Positions 15,963 through 23,848 of a stretch of 64,000 bases of DNA are shown here, in pieces. This DNA comes from Streptomyces werraensis (GTDB lineage Bacteria; Actinomycetota; Actinomycetes; Streptomycetales; Streptomycetaceae). The notes below the pieces were generated by a model, which saw nothing but the letters and a program-made list of their open reading frames with translations, was not told where the DNA came from and ran no database searches. Where the stretch lies: positions 200,117 through 264,116 of the forward strand of contig BNBX01000005.1 in NCBI GenBank assembly GCA_014656175.1. Direction: 5' to 3'. The position numbers and the translations under genes were made by a program. The first letter of the stretch is position 1, and each line of letters opens with the position of its first letter.

Positions 15963-16635
15963 GGGCCTGTTAGCTCCACCAACAGATATGCGTGCCAGCG
16001 GCAAGACGACCCCAGCCCCTCTCTCATAATGCGGGGAGAACTCCCTCTTGGTGGCGCAGGAGGTCCCGAACCACGGAGGCGAGTCCGCCGGTAGTCGTGG
16101 AGGAGCAACTCCCGACGGCAATGTCCGGGTGAACTCGACGACATGGCTCGCCCTTGCAGGCATAGCAGCACGCTTCTCGGCACTGCTGTACGAGCGTTCT
16201 GGGTGATTGGCTCGGCCAGGAATCACCAGCCGGACGCAGATCGGTGTGGAAGAACAGATGGCCCGTTGGCAGGCGTATAGCGCATGTGTGACCGCTTTCC
16301 GCGTCCGCCGCGACGCGGTGGACGCGCTTCTGGAGCTTTGGCGGAGTGACGACTTCGACCAGGCGATCGTGCAGGCCCGGACCCAAGACATAGAGCGCAG
16401 CGCGACCATCTCCTCCACTTCCCTTTGGTCCCGCAGGGAGAACTCCAACTCGATCCTCAGAAGTCCTCGGGATCACGGCCGTCGGCCACTTCAGCAGCCC
16501 AGTCGCGTACACGGCAGACCAGGAGCTCGATAGTCCGGGCGGCGAACTCCGCCTCGCCGCACCCCGAGGAGGCCGGTACGCCAGGGGACCGCGGCGCACC
16601 CGCCTCCGCGCGGGACCACTCAAGGGACCGAAGGG
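15963..16635. other. Right end of island, gene fragments only
   Basis: These 673 bases separate the NACHT gene from the enoyl-CoA hydratase gene. I see no intact gene and no second copy of the tRNA-Arg 3-prime end that would mark a right attachment site. A minus-strand frame near 16050-16200 encodes a cysteine-rich piece (CREACCYACKGEPC) of unknown origin, and a plus-strand frame is listed separately at 16258. Confidence 0.45.
16258..16533 (+). pseudogene. Possible gene fragment of unknown family
   Basis: The frame MARWQAYSACVTAFRVRR, then DAVDALLELWRSDDFDQAIV and QARTQDIERSATISS, has plausible amino-acid and codon composition for about 55 residues and then degrades into Arg/Pro/Ser-rich sequence. 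It looks like a decayed hypothetical gene. No ribosome site is evident and I recognise no family. Confidence 0.3.
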
Positions 16636-17307
16636 CTACCCCAGCGGGTTCGTCGTGTCCCTCAGGGTCGTCAGGACCTCCGTGTACAGGCGGGACTTGA
16701 TCGTGCCCAGCGTGTTGCCGGCCTTGCCGGAGAGGGGCTCGGCCAAGGCCACGGCCGTGGCCCGCACCTCCGCCTCCGCCACCGCCCGGTCCACGATCGA
16801 CGCCGCCGCCGCGTCCGCTCCCCCGTACCGCCGCGCCGTCGTCATCGCCTCGTGCGCCGTCTGCGGGGTCAGGCGCGCGCGGATGAGGGCCGACATGCCG
16901 GGCGTGAACGGGATGTCGATGTCCGCCTCCGGGAGGCACCAGTAGCCGCGGTCCGCGCGCATCACGCGGAAGTCGTGCGCCAGGGACAGCATCGCACCGG
17001 CCGCGAACGTGTGGCCCTGGAGCGCGGCCACCGTGATCACCGGCAGCGACAGCATCCGCGCGAACAGCTCGTGCACCGAGACCACGTAGGCGTGGTAGTG
17101 GTCCGCGTTGGCGAACAGCCACTCCAGGTCGAGGCCGTTGGACCAGAACTTGCCCGTTGCCGCCGTCACCAGGGCGCGCGGGCCCTCCGCCTTCTCCACC
17201 TCGTCGAGCGCGGCCCCGACCGCGGCGATCCAGTCGGGGTGGAAGCGGTTCTCGCCGTCTCCCAGGTCCAGGACGAAGACGTTCTCGTGGCGGTCCAGCG
17301 TGGGCAT
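16636..17307 (-). CDS. Enoyl-CoA hydratase/isomerase family protein
   Basis: A 223-residue crotonase-superfamily protein. The oxyanion-hole and substrate region reads GKFWSNGLDLEWL and LQGHTFAAGAMLSLAHDFRV, and the later WCLPEADIDIPFTPGMSALI matches the usual position of the catalytic glutamate loop. It is shorter than typical hydratases (about 260 residues) and ends just after TLGTIKSRLYTEVL; similar short forms resemble eukaryotic delta3,delta2-enoyl-CoA isomerases. The ATG at 17307 has GGAGCG upstream. A palindrome-like TACTGGTCGGTA lies in the promoter. Its likely role is fatty-acid or acyl-CoA breakdown. Confidence 0.85.
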   Translation of the reverse strand: MPTLDRHENVFVLDLGDGENRFHPDWIAAVGAALDEVEKAEGPRALVTAATGKFWSNGLDLEWLFANADHYHAYVVSVHELFARMLSLPVITVAALQGHTFAAGAMLSLAHDFRVMRADRGYWCLPEADIDIPFTPGMSALIRARLTPQTAHEAMTTARRYGGADAAAASIVDRAVAEAEVRATAVALAEPLSGKAGNTLGTIKSRLYTEVLTTLRDTTNPLG

Positions 17308-17331
17308 GGCGGCGCTCCGTTCACCTGTGGC

Positions 17332-17345
17332 CTACTGGTCGGTAA
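17332..17345. promoter_or_regulatory. TACTGGTCGGTA motif upstream of enoyl-CoA hydratase gene
   Basis: CTACTGGTCGGTAA is an imperfect palindrome (TAC..GTA ends, GG/CC near the centre) 25-38 bases before the start. Similar TAC-N6-GTA boxes are bound by TetR-type repressors of fatty-acid degradation genes in actinobacteria. The assignment is by resemblance. Confidence 0.35.
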
Positions 17346-17396
17346 CTTAAGGGGCCGGTGCAGGGAACGCAAGACGCCGCCGAACGCCGGCGTGCG

Positions 17397-17750
17397 TCAG
17401 GAGTAGCTGAAGTCGCCCACCGTCCAGGCGCTGACGTCCTCGATCGCCACCCGGTACATGCCGCCCGTCTCCGGGACGCCGACCGTGCCCTGGATGATCC
17501 GGGCGACGTGGAAGTGGAGGTGGGTGGGCGGGCCTTCCCGCTTCACCGGGGCGTCGAAGACGGAGGCGAACTCGGCGAGCCGGTCCGAGTCCTTCAGCAC
17601 CTCCGCGACCCTCTTCCGCCACACGGATTCGGGAGCCAGCCGGCCGGTGATGACGGCACCACCGGTGACCACGGTCAAAGACATCTGGCTGCTCTGCCCC
17701 GATTCCACGCGGGCGGCGATGTCTACGATCAGCTCGTCGGGCTTCACCAT
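17397..17750 (-). CDS. Small conserved protein, GvpU-like
   Basis: A 117-residue cytoplasmic-looking protein. The central part LTVVTGGAVITGRLAPESVW followed by RKRVAEVLKDSDRLAEFASV recalls the gas-vesicle accessory protein GvpU, in which a beta-strand pair built around GxxVTGxL precedes helices. The rest ends in HLHFHVARIIQGTVGVPETG and a final WTVGDFSYS. No other gas-vesicle genes are near, so this similarity may only reflect a shared small fold. The ATG at 17750 is the first start with matching family length. Function unknown. Confidence 0.6.
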   Translation of the reverse strand: MVKPDELIVDIAARVESGQSSQMSLTVVTGGAVITGRLAPESVWRKRVAEVLKDSDRLAEFASVFDAPVKREGPPTHLHFHVARIIQGTVGVPETGGMYRVAIEDVSAWTVGDFSYS

Positions 17751-18062
17751 GGCCCGGATTCTATGCGGGGGCGCTCCCCGGCGCGCCGCCCCCTGTCCGG
17801 GACACGACCACGGCACGCCTCTGACCTGCCCGGACAAGGTCACGGCTGTCCGGGACGGGCCTTTCCCGTTGATTCCGGCCGCCGCCGTCCGGCAAGGTCG
17901 AGGGTGTCGGCGGGGGGCACGGGCCGTGGTGAGGGGGAGACCACGGCCCGTCACCGCCGCGACGGGCCGGCACGCGCACGGTCGCGGGGCCCCGGCATGC
18001 GCGCGCCGCATGGCGGGTTTCCCCATTGTTCAGCGTGCAACGGCCGCAGCAGGATGGCACGC
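17751..18062. other. Divergent promoter region with repeated TGTCCGG motifs
   Basis: This 312-base gap lies between two divergent genes. It carries TGTCCGGGAC at 17794-17803 and again at 17847-17856, with the inverted form CCCGGACA at 17829-17836 between them. The spacing and symmetry suggest protein binding. No gene is seen. Confidence 0.4.
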
Positions 18063-19070
18063 ATGGGGAACCTGCGTGAGTCGTCTCCGTACGCGGCCGA
18101 GGACGCCGCCGGTTTCGTCGAGTCGATGAGGCGGCTCAAGGAGCTGTCGGGGATGACCTATCGCGAGCTGGAGGAGCAGGCCGGCCGGAACGGGGACGTG
18201 CTGGCGCGCAGCACCCTGGCCGACGTCCTCCGGCGTGACCGTCTGCCCCGGCCCGACGTCCTGGCCGCCTTCGTGCGCGCCTGCGGGGACGGACAGCGGG
18301 TCGGGGACTGGCTGGACGCCCGGGAGAGGATCGCGGAGGGGGGTGCGGGACGGGGCGGGGGCACGTCCCGCACCCCGTCCCCTGCCCCCTCCGCTTCCGC
18401 GTCCCCTCCCGCGCCGCGCGGGGACCACGAGGAGGTGAGTGCGGTGGGGCAGGACCGGGAGGCCGGCGCCGCCAGGACGCCGCGGCGGCGTCGGCAGATC
18501 CTGCTCGCGCTCGCCGCCGTCGCCCTCCTGCTCGTCGCCGGCGCCGGTGTCCGGGCCTGGCAGTCCGGGGATGAGGACACCCGGGACGACACCCCCGTCG
18601 CCAGGGGCGAGCAGCGGGCGTCCGTCGACGGCTGGGTGACGATCCGGCCCGCCGGGCGGACCGGCCTGTGCCTCACCGACGGACGCGACCGCCACGGCGC
18701 CTACGGCAGCGCCGTCGCCGTGCATCTCCCCTGCGCCGGGGCCCCGGTGCCGCGTACGTACCTCGAACCGGCCGGCGCCGGGCTGTACCGCGTCCAGTGG
18801 CACCATCCCGAGCTCGGCAAGGGGTGTCTGACCGTCATGGACACCGGCCCGGTGAAGGGCATGCTCGAGCCGCGGGACGACTGCGCCGGCGCGACCCTCT
18901 TCCGGCTCGAGCCCGCCCCGTCCGGCGCGCCCGGTGCGTACCGGTTCCGTACGGTGCCGGGCGCGCGGTGCGTGGGCACCGCCGACGACTCGCTCGCCGA
19001 GGGCGTGGAGGCCGTCCAGGAGCCCTGTGCGGACTCCCCGGACCAGTCCTTCGTCGTGCGGCCGGACTGA
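18063..19070 (+). CDS. Membrane-anchored XRE-like HTH protein with extracytoplasmic domain
   Basis: A 335-residue protein with three parts. Residues 1-85 form an HTH domain common in Streptomyces (SMRRLKELSGMTYRELEEQA then RSTLADVLRRDRLPRPDVLA). Residues about 100-145 are a Pro/Ser/Ala-rich and charged linker. A single membrane helix follows (QILLALAAVALLLVAGAGV, about 147-165). The last 150 residues, outside the cell, have GLCLTDGR, GKGCLTVMD and ARCVGTAD units with paired cysteines, resembling ricin-type beta-trefoil repeats. An ATG three codons earlier (18054) is also possible. The layout suggests a protein that senses an external sugar or surface ligand and acts at DNA. It is convergent with the next gene, four bases apart. 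Confidence 0.75.
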   Translation: MGNLRESSPYAAEDAAGFVESMRRLKELSGMTYRELEEQAGRNGDVLARSTLADVLRRDRLPRPDVLAAFVRACGDGQRVGDWLDARERIAEGGAGRGGGTSRTPSPAPSASASPPAPRGDHEEVSAVGQDREAGAARTPRRRRQILLALAAVALLLVAGAGVRAWQSGDEDTRDDTPVARGEQRASVDGWVTIRPAGRTGLCLTDGRDRHGAYGSAVAVHLPCAGAPVPRTYLEPAGAGLYRVQWHHPELGKGCLTVMDTGPVKGMLEPRDDCAGATLFRLEPAPSGAPGAYRFRTVPGARCVGTADDSLAEGVEAVQEPCADSPDQSFVVRPD

Positions 19071-19074
19071 CGTC

Positions 19075-19710
19075 TCAGGAGACGTTCACGCGCACCGGGT
19101 CGCCCAGCAGGCCGTCGGTGTACGTCACGTACTTCGGGGTGAAGGTGCCCTTGCCGGTGACGGTGCCGGAGATGTTCTCGCCGGGGGCGAGGTCCACCGT
19201 GTCGATCTGCTCCTCGTCCACGCCGAGTTCGACGGTGTGCTTGGTGCCGTCGGTGTCGGTGATCGTGAAGTACAGCGGGTTCACGCTCACCTCGTCGTCG
19301 CCGTCGTTGACGACGGTGACCCGCACGCTGGTGTAGTCGCTGCCGTCGGCCAGGATGCTCTTGCTGAACTCCGCGGGCTCCGCGCTGAGCTTCACCGGGC
19401 CGCCGCCCTGCTCGGGCTCCTTCTTCTTCGCATCCGGGCTCTTCTCCTTCGCCCCGGCGGAGTCGCTGACGGAGGAGCCGGCGGCCTTGTTCCCGCCGTC
19501 GTCGGAGTCGCCGCCGCTCGCCGACAGGGCGGCGATCACGACGACGAGCCCGAGAACGCCCGCACAGCCGAAGCCCGCGGACCTCAGGAAGCGGCCCCTC
19601 CTGCGGGGCGGCGGGGGCGGGGTGCCGGGGAAGCCGTACCCCGCGGGCTGCGGATACGGCTGCTGGTTCATGTGGGGCGGCTGCTCGTTCGAGTGGTTCG
19701 GCTGGGTCAC
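19075..19710 (-). CDS. Membrane-anchored extracytoplasmic protein, DUF4352-like
   Basis: A 211-residue protein with a Pro/Gln/Tyr-rich cytoplasmic start (MTQPNHSNEQPP, then PYPQPAGYGFPGTPPPPPRR), one membrane helix at about 44-62 (GFGCAGVLGLVVVIAALSA), a Lys/Asp/Ser linker and an extracytoplasmic beta-sandwich from about residue 100. This last part (TSVRVTVVNDGDDEVSVNPL and later FTITDTDGTKHTVELGV) matches DUF4352/telomeric-repeat-like immunoglobulin folds found in many Gram-positive surface proteins. A GGAGGG site precedes the GTG at 19710. Role unknown. It is convergent with the preceding HTH protein. Confidence 0.7.
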   Translation of the reverse strand: MTQPNHSNEQPPHMNQQPYPQPAGYGFPGTPPPPPRRRGRFLRSAGFGCAGVLGLVVVIAALSASGGDSDDGGNKAAGSSVSDSAGAKEKSPDAKKKEPEQGGGPVKLSAEPAEFSKSILADGSDYTSVRVTVVNDGDDEVSVNPLYFTITDTDGTKHTVELGVDEEQIDTVDLAPGENISGTVTGKGTFTPKYVTYTDGLLGDPVRVNVS

Positions 19711-19837
19711 CGGGATGGATCCCTCCTGGTCGTTCGCTCCGTGCGCGTAGGTGACCTGCGAGGTATGCGACCCGTTGCCCTGTACCGGACGGATTCACCC
19801 GATCGTGGTGCGGCGTCCCCGCCGCGATAATCGGGGC

Positions 19838-20524
19838 ATGACCTCACCTCCCCTCGGCGTGGACGCCGTGCACGAGCGGCTGGCGGCCGATCTGCTCGCC
19901 GTCGGTGCGCCGTACGGCCTGGTGCTGGCCGGCGGCGAGGCCGTGCGGGCGCACGGGCTGGTGGACGCCCGGGTGAGCGAGGGCGTGGATCTGGCCACCG
20001 AGCATCCCGCGGGCATGGCCGAGATCGCCGGGGCGGTGCGGGCGGGGCTGGAGGAGCGCGGGTGGCCCGTCGAGGCGCCGGCGGTCGATCCGCTGGCGGC
20101 GCGGCTGGTCGTCGGGAACGAGGAGACCGGGGCGCGGTGGCGGGTCGACCTCCGCAAGGAGGTGCTGTGGCGGCCGCCGGTGACGACCGCGGCCGGTCCG
20201 GCGCTGTCGCTGGAGGACCTGGTCGGCACGCGGGTGCGGGCGCTGGCGGACCGGGGGCTGCCACGTGACCTCGTGGACGTGCACGCGGCCGCGGACCGGT
20301 GGAGTCCGGCCGAGCTGGAGGAGCTGGCGCGCCGGCACGCGCCCGACACCTTCGACCTGGCCGAGCTGCAGTCCCGGCTGACCGGCACGGAGTGGCTCGA
20401 CGACCGCGGGTTCCGTGCGCAGGGGCTGGACGCGCCGGAGATCGAGGAGTTGCGGCGCTGGGCACTGGCCTGGGCGGACGACATCGCGGAGCGGCTCGTG
20501 GAGGGCGAGGACCCCGAGGAGTGA
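19838..20524 (+). CDS. AbiEii-like nucleotidyltransferase, catalytic motif incomplete
   Basis: A 228-residue protein of the nucleotidyltransferase AbiEii/AbiGii (DUF1814-like) family. The hallmark region reads VLAGGEAVRAHGLVDARVSE then GVDLATEH: Gly32-Gly33 is the GG loop, and the position corresponding to SEDIDL is Ser47-Glu48-Gly49-Val50-Asp51. Thus the first metal-binding aspartate of the DxD pair is glycine. The later LEDLVGTRVRALADRGLPRD segment is also conserved in the family. There is no adjacent antitoxin of the AbiEi type; the next gene is a glutathione peroxidase. It may be an inactive or repurposed member rather than a working toxin. Confidence 0.72.
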   Translation: MTSPPLGVDAVHERLAADLLAVGAPYGLVLAGGEAVRAHGLVDARVSEGVDLATEHPAGMAEIAGAVRAGLEERGWPVEAPAVDPLAARLVVGNEETGARWRVDLRKEVLWRPPVTTAAGPALSLEDLVGTRVRALADRGLPRDLVDVHAAADRWSPAELEELARRHAPDTFDLAELQSRLTGTEWLDDRGFRAQGLDAPEIEELRRWALAWADDIAERLVEGEDPEE

Positions 20525-20606
20525 CCCCACGGCCAGGGTCAGGGAACGCTGGATTCCGGTCAGGGCGGCCGGATGGGCGCCGGAGCGCGGGGCTAGGGTC
20601 GGCCCC

Positions 20607-21116
20607 ATGACGACTACCGAGAACAACAGCGCCTCGCCGCTCGACGTCGAGATCGGCGCCCTCACCGGCGGTCCGGCCGGCCTGTCCCAGTACGCGGGCC
20701 GTGCCGTGCTCGTCGTGAACGTGGCCTCCAAGTGCGGTCTCACCCCGCAGTACGAGGGTCTGGAGCGGCTGCACGAGCGGTACGCGGAGCGCGGGTTCAC
20801 CGTGCTCGGCGTGCCCTGCAACCAGTTCCTCGGTCAGGAGCCGGGCTCCGCGGAGGAGATCGCGGAGTTCTGCTCGGCGACGTACGGGGTGACGTTCCCG
20901 ATGACCGAGAAGGTCGAGGTGAACGGGGACGGCCGGCACCCGCTGTACGAGCGGCTGGTGGGCTTCGCCGACGCCGAGGGGCACAGCGGTGACGTCCGCT
21001 GGAACTTCGAGAAGTTCCTCGTCGGCCGGGACGGCGCCGTCGTGGCCCGTTTCTCCCCGCAGACGGAGCCGGAGTCGGCGGAGGTCGTGGCGGCCGTGGA
21101 GAAGGCTCTGGGCTGA
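20607..21116 (+). CDS. Glutathione peroxidase family thiol peroxidase
   Basis: A 169-residue peroxidase of the GPx family, which reduces peroxides. The active-site loop is NVASKCGLTPQY with the peroxidatic cysteine at residue 43; the second family motif VLGVPCNQFLGQEPG contains Cys72-region and the catalytic glutamine, and the third contains WNFEKFL with the catalytic tryptophan and asparagine. Cysteine, not selenocysteine, is encoded. In actinobacteria, which lack glutathione, such enzymes are expected to use thioredoxin or mycothiol-linked reductants. The ATG at 20607 has no strong ribosome site; leaderless or weak translation is possible. Confidence 0.92.
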   Translation: MTTTENNSASPLDVEIGALTGGPAGLSQYAGRAVLVVNVASKCGLTPQYEGLERLHERYAERGFTVLGVPCNQFLGQEPGSAEEIAEFCSATYGVTFPMTEKVEVNGDGRHPLYERLVGFADAEGHSGDVRWNFEKFLVGRDGAVVARFSPQTEPESAEVVAAVEKALG

Positions 21117-21178
21117 CGGTTGACCTTGCCCCTGGGGCAGGGCCGAGCGTCGTCGTCACCGGGCGGAGGGACCGCCCG

Positions 21179-22054
21179 GTGACGGAGAATGCCGACGTGG
21201 ACGAGGAACTGCTCTCCATCGGGGCGTTCGCGGCCCGCAGCCGCCTGTCGGCGAAGGCCCTGCGCCTGTACGACCGGCTGGGGCTGCTGGCGCCGGCGCG
21301 GGTCGACGCGGACACCGGCTACCGGTACTACCGGGCGGCCCAGGTCGAACGGGCCCGGATGGTGGCGCTGTTGCGGCAGCTGGACATGCCGCTGGCGCGG
21401 ATCGCCGAGGTGGTGGACGCGGGCGACGGGGCGGCGCGGGCGCGCCGGCTGGACGCGTACTGGGCCGAGGTCGAGGCGCGCCACGCCTCGCAGCGGACGC
21501 TCGCCGGCTATCTCCGTGGACGGTTGTCGGGGAGGAGCCTCGAGATGTACGGGAAGTTCACAGTGGAGACGGTGGACGTGCCGGAGCAGGTGGTGATCAC
21601 CGAGTCTCGGCACATCCTGGCGGACGAGCTGCCGGCGTGGATCGGCGCGTCGCTGGGACGGCTGGAGGAGGGCGCCCGCGCCTGCGGCGGGGTGACCGGG
21701 GCGCCGTTCGTCGTCTACCACTCCGAGGTGTCGGTGGAGAGCGACGGGCCCGCGGAGGCGTGCGTGCCGGTCGCCGACGAGGCGGCGGCCCGTGCGTGGG
21801 CCGCGGAACGGGGCCGGGTGCGGGGGACGACGGTGCGGGCGGAGCCGGCGATGCGGCTGGCCCGCACCCGGATCGCCAAGGCGCAGGTCGCGCACCCGCA
21901 GATCCTGGCCGCCTTCGAGGCGGTGGAGGCGTGGATGCGGGAGCAGGGGCTGACGTACGCGGGCCCGTGCCGTGAGATCTACTTCGCGGACTGGGACGCG
22001 GCGGGCCCGGAGGACCCGGTGTGCGACGTCGCCTTCCCGGTCGCGGAGGCGTAG
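21179..22054 (+). CDS. MerR regulator with GyrI-like effector domain
   Basis: A 291-residue regulator. The N-terminal MerR HTH is LLSIGAFAARSRLSAKALRL then YDRLGLLAPARVDADTGYRY, followed by the wing YYRAAQVERARMV and a dimer helix. From about residue 120 a GyrI/SOUL-like ligand-binding fold is present (VDVPEQVVITESRHI, later VVYHSEVSVESDGPAEACVP and the C-terminal GPCREIYFADWD). This is the BmrR/TipA-like architecture of multidrug-sensing activators. A GGAGGGACC site precedes the GTG at 21179. No pump is adjacent. Confidence 0.88.
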   Translation: MTENADVDEELLSIGAFAARSRLSAKALRLYDRLGLLAPARVDADTGYRYYRAAQVERARMVALLRQLDMPLARIAEVVDAGDGAARARRLDAYWAEVEARHASQRTLAGYLRGRLSGRSLEMYGKFTVETVDVPEQVVITESRHILADELPAWIGASLGRLEEGARACGGVTGAPFVVYHSEVSVESDGPAEACVPVADEAAARAWAAERGRVRGTTVRAEPAMRLARTRIAKAQVAHPQILAAFEAVEAWMREQGLTYAGPCREIYFADWDAAGPEDPVCDVAFPVAEA

Positions 22055-22168
22055 GCGACAGCGGGCTGAGCGACGAACGCGGTGACGTGCGGCCGGTCGC
22101 GGGGGTTCCCGCAGCCGGTCCGCCGTCTCCCGGTGGGCCGGGCCGGGGGCGCCCTGCGGGCGTGGGCC

Positions 22169-22207
22169 GGCCCTCTCGGCAAGGACGGCGGACTCGTCGA
22201 GAGGGCC
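22169..22207. terminator. Hairpin between merR and scr2 genes
   Basis: GGCCCTCTCG (22169-22178) pairs with CGAGAGGGCC (22198-22207). It lies between the convergent merR and DUF397 genes and may terminate both. Confidence 0.5.
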
Positions 22208-22247
22208 TGTCGGTGGTGCTGCTGCCTGCCGCCGAAGGGCGTCAGGA

Positions 22248-22436
22248 CTACTTGACCGAGGCTACGAAGGCGTTCCACGCGTCGGCCGGGAACGCCAGCT
22301 TCGGACCCTCGGGGATCTTGGTGTCCCCGAGCTCCAGCGCCTGCTCGGTGGTCGACCTGACCATCACGCACGCGCCGTTGTTGTTGGTGTAGGAGGACGT
22401 CGTCCACGTTTCCGTGGCGCCCAGACGAATTGCCAT
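22248..22436 (-). CDS. scr2: DUF397 small protein, partner of XRE regulator (Scr2-like)
   Basis: A 62-residue DUF397 protein. It begins MAIRLGATETWTTSSYTNNN and continues with GACVMVRS and the typical ending FPADAWNAFVASVK. DUF397 proteins occur next to XRE-DUF5753 regulators throughout Streptomyces, as in the WhiJ system. The pair Scr1/Scr2 of S. coelicolor is described as a positive regulator of antibiotic production, and the gene order here (glutathione peroxidase, DUF397, XRE, GPP34) agrees with that locus as I remember it. It is 225 bases downstream of the XRE gene on the same strand, leaving room for its own promoter. The symbol is given by analogy. Confidence 0.82.
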   Translation of the reverse strand: MAIRLGATETWTTSSYTNNNGACVMVRSTTEQALELGDTKIPEGPKLAFPADAWNAFVASVK

Positions 22437-22661
22437 GTTCGCTCCGTAGCCAGATGCTGAGTTGCTGTCACCGGCCTGCGCATTCCGGCGTGGACCGCAG
22501 AACGGATTGCGCCAACCGTCGGTGCTGGTTGGCGTGATCGACGCTACTCGTCACCTTCGGCGTCCGGAGGTGTCGTTCACTCGACCGGATGGCATATTCC
22601 GAGCGGGGCTTACGGTCGTGCCTGCCGTCGGTGTATCATCCGCCGCTTCCGCAACGGGAGT

Positions 22662-23519
22662 TCAGCGCGCGTACTCCTTGGCGAGCCGCTCCACCAGCCG
22701 CCGCGACTGCTCCACGTTCAGCGACTGCGCCCTCAGGTGCTCGTACATCACCGTGTACTTCTGCACGTCGTGCGGCTTCTCCAGGTACAGGTCACTGGTG
22801 ACGCCCTCGATGTAGACCACGCTGGAGTCGGCCGCATCGGCGAACTCCAGGATGGAGTACTGGCCGTTGATGCCCGCGTGCGCGCCGACCTCGAACGGCA
22901 GCACCTGCACGGTGATGTGCGGCAGCTGGCTCAGCTCCAGGACGTGCTCGAGCTGTTCGCGCATCACCTGGCGGCTGCCGACGACGCGGTGCAGCGCGGC
23001 CTCGTCGAGCACCACCCACAGGCGCAGCGGGTCCTGTTCGGCGGTGATCCGGCTCTGCCGGCGCAGCCGCACCTCCACCCGCTTGTCGTTGTCCTGCTCG
23101 CTGGACTCCGGCGAGCCGCCCTGCACGATCGCCTCGGCGTACGGGCGGGTCTGCAGCAGGCCGGTGATGATCTGCGGCTCGTACACCCGCAGCGACTCCG
23201 CGTCCGTCTCCAGACCGATGTAGACGCTGTACGGGATGTCGCCGAACGCGTGCCACCAGCCCTGCTGGCGGGAGTCCTTGGCCATCTGCATCAGCGAGTC
23301 GACGATCCGCTGGTCCTCGACCTCGTACACCCCGCACAGGTCGCGCACGTCGCGCTGGCTGATGCTGCGGCGGCCGTTCTCCAGCCGGCTGATCTTCGAC
23401 TGCGACACCAGCAGCCGCTCCGCGACCTCCTCGGCCGTCATGCCCTTCAGCTCACGGAGCCGGCGCAGCTCCTGGCCGAGCCGGCGCCGCCGGACGGTGG
23501 CATTGACATTGGACGCCAC
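22662..23519 (-). CDS. scr1: XRE family regulator with DUF5753 (Scr1-like)
   Basis: A 285-residue regulator. The N-terminal XRE helix-turn-helix is RLRELKGMTAEEVAERLLVS followed by QSKISRLENGRRSISQRDVR. The DUF5753 effector region starts around residue 85 (WWHAFGDIPYSVYIGLETDA) and contains the family stretches YEPQIITGLLQTRPYA, LWVVLDEAALHR and HITVQVLPFEVGAHAGINGQ. A GGAGGTG site precedes the GTG at 23519. Its promoter region contains duplicated motifs and an inverted repeat (23547-23625) suitable for autoregulation. Family knowledge says the DUF397 partner modulates its DNA binding; the pair acts on development and antibiotic output. Confidence 0.88.
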   Translation of the reverse strand: MASNVNATVRRRRLGQELRRLRELKGMTAEEVAERLLVSQSKISRLENGRRSISQRDVRDLCGVYEVEDQRIVDSLMQMAKDSRQQGWWHAFGDIPYSVYIGLETDAESLRVYEPQIITGLLQTRPYAEAIVQGGSPESSEQDNDKRVEVRLRRQSRITAEQDPLRLWVVLDEAALHRVVGSRQVMREQLEHVLELSQLPHITVQVLPFEVGAHAGINGQYSILEFADAADSSVVYIEGVTSDLYLEKPHDVQKYTVMYEHLRAQSLNVEQSRRLVERLAKEYAR

Positions 23520-23546
23520 GGGACGTGCACCTCCGGCTGCGTGCCT

Positions 23547-23625
23547 CGTACTTGCACTGTGTACCTGGACTTCGTACTGCCACTTTGTGTGTCTGCTCGA
23601 TGACTCGACGACCCGTTGAGCAGAC
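23547..23625. promoter_or_regulatory. Direct and inverted repeats in scr1 promoter region
   Basis: CGTACTTGCACTGTGT (23547-23562) recurs in altered form as CGTACTGCCACTTTGTGT (23573-23590), one unit 26 bases after the other. Further upstream, GTCTGCTC (23591-23598) is matched by GAGCAGAC (23618-23625). The first unit also contains GTAC-N9-GTAC symmetry. These are likely binding sites of Scr1 or another regulator. Confidence 0.5.
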
Positions 23626-23726
23626 TGCCACCAACGTGCGTACTACCGCTGGGAAATGGTGGATATACGACCGGTACACGCCAGTTCACGGCCGTGCGGC
23701 CGCGCTTCGGCGTGCCCGCGGGCACG

Positions 23727-23772
23727 CCGAGCGGGGCGGAGAGAGCCCGTGTGCTCTCTCCGCCCCGCTCGG
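23727..23772 (-). terminator. Perfect 20-bp hairpin after GPP34 gene
   Basis: Twenty bases from 23727 (CCGAGCGGGGCGGAGAGAGC) pair perfectly with 23753-23772 around a six-base loop. It lies 77 bases after the stop of the minus-strand GPP34 gene and before the scr1 promoter region. It isolates the two units. Confidence 0.8.
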
Positions 23773-23848
23773 ACAGCGGCTCCCGTGACCGGGTCTGCGG
23801 TGCCGTGGATCCGGTGGTGCGCCCTGCCGAGCCCGGGGGACGTACGGC

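Noticed and set aside
17397..17750. Gas-vesicle gene cluster
   Set aside because: Only a weak GvpU-like resemblance; no gvpA, gvpF, gvpL or others nearby.
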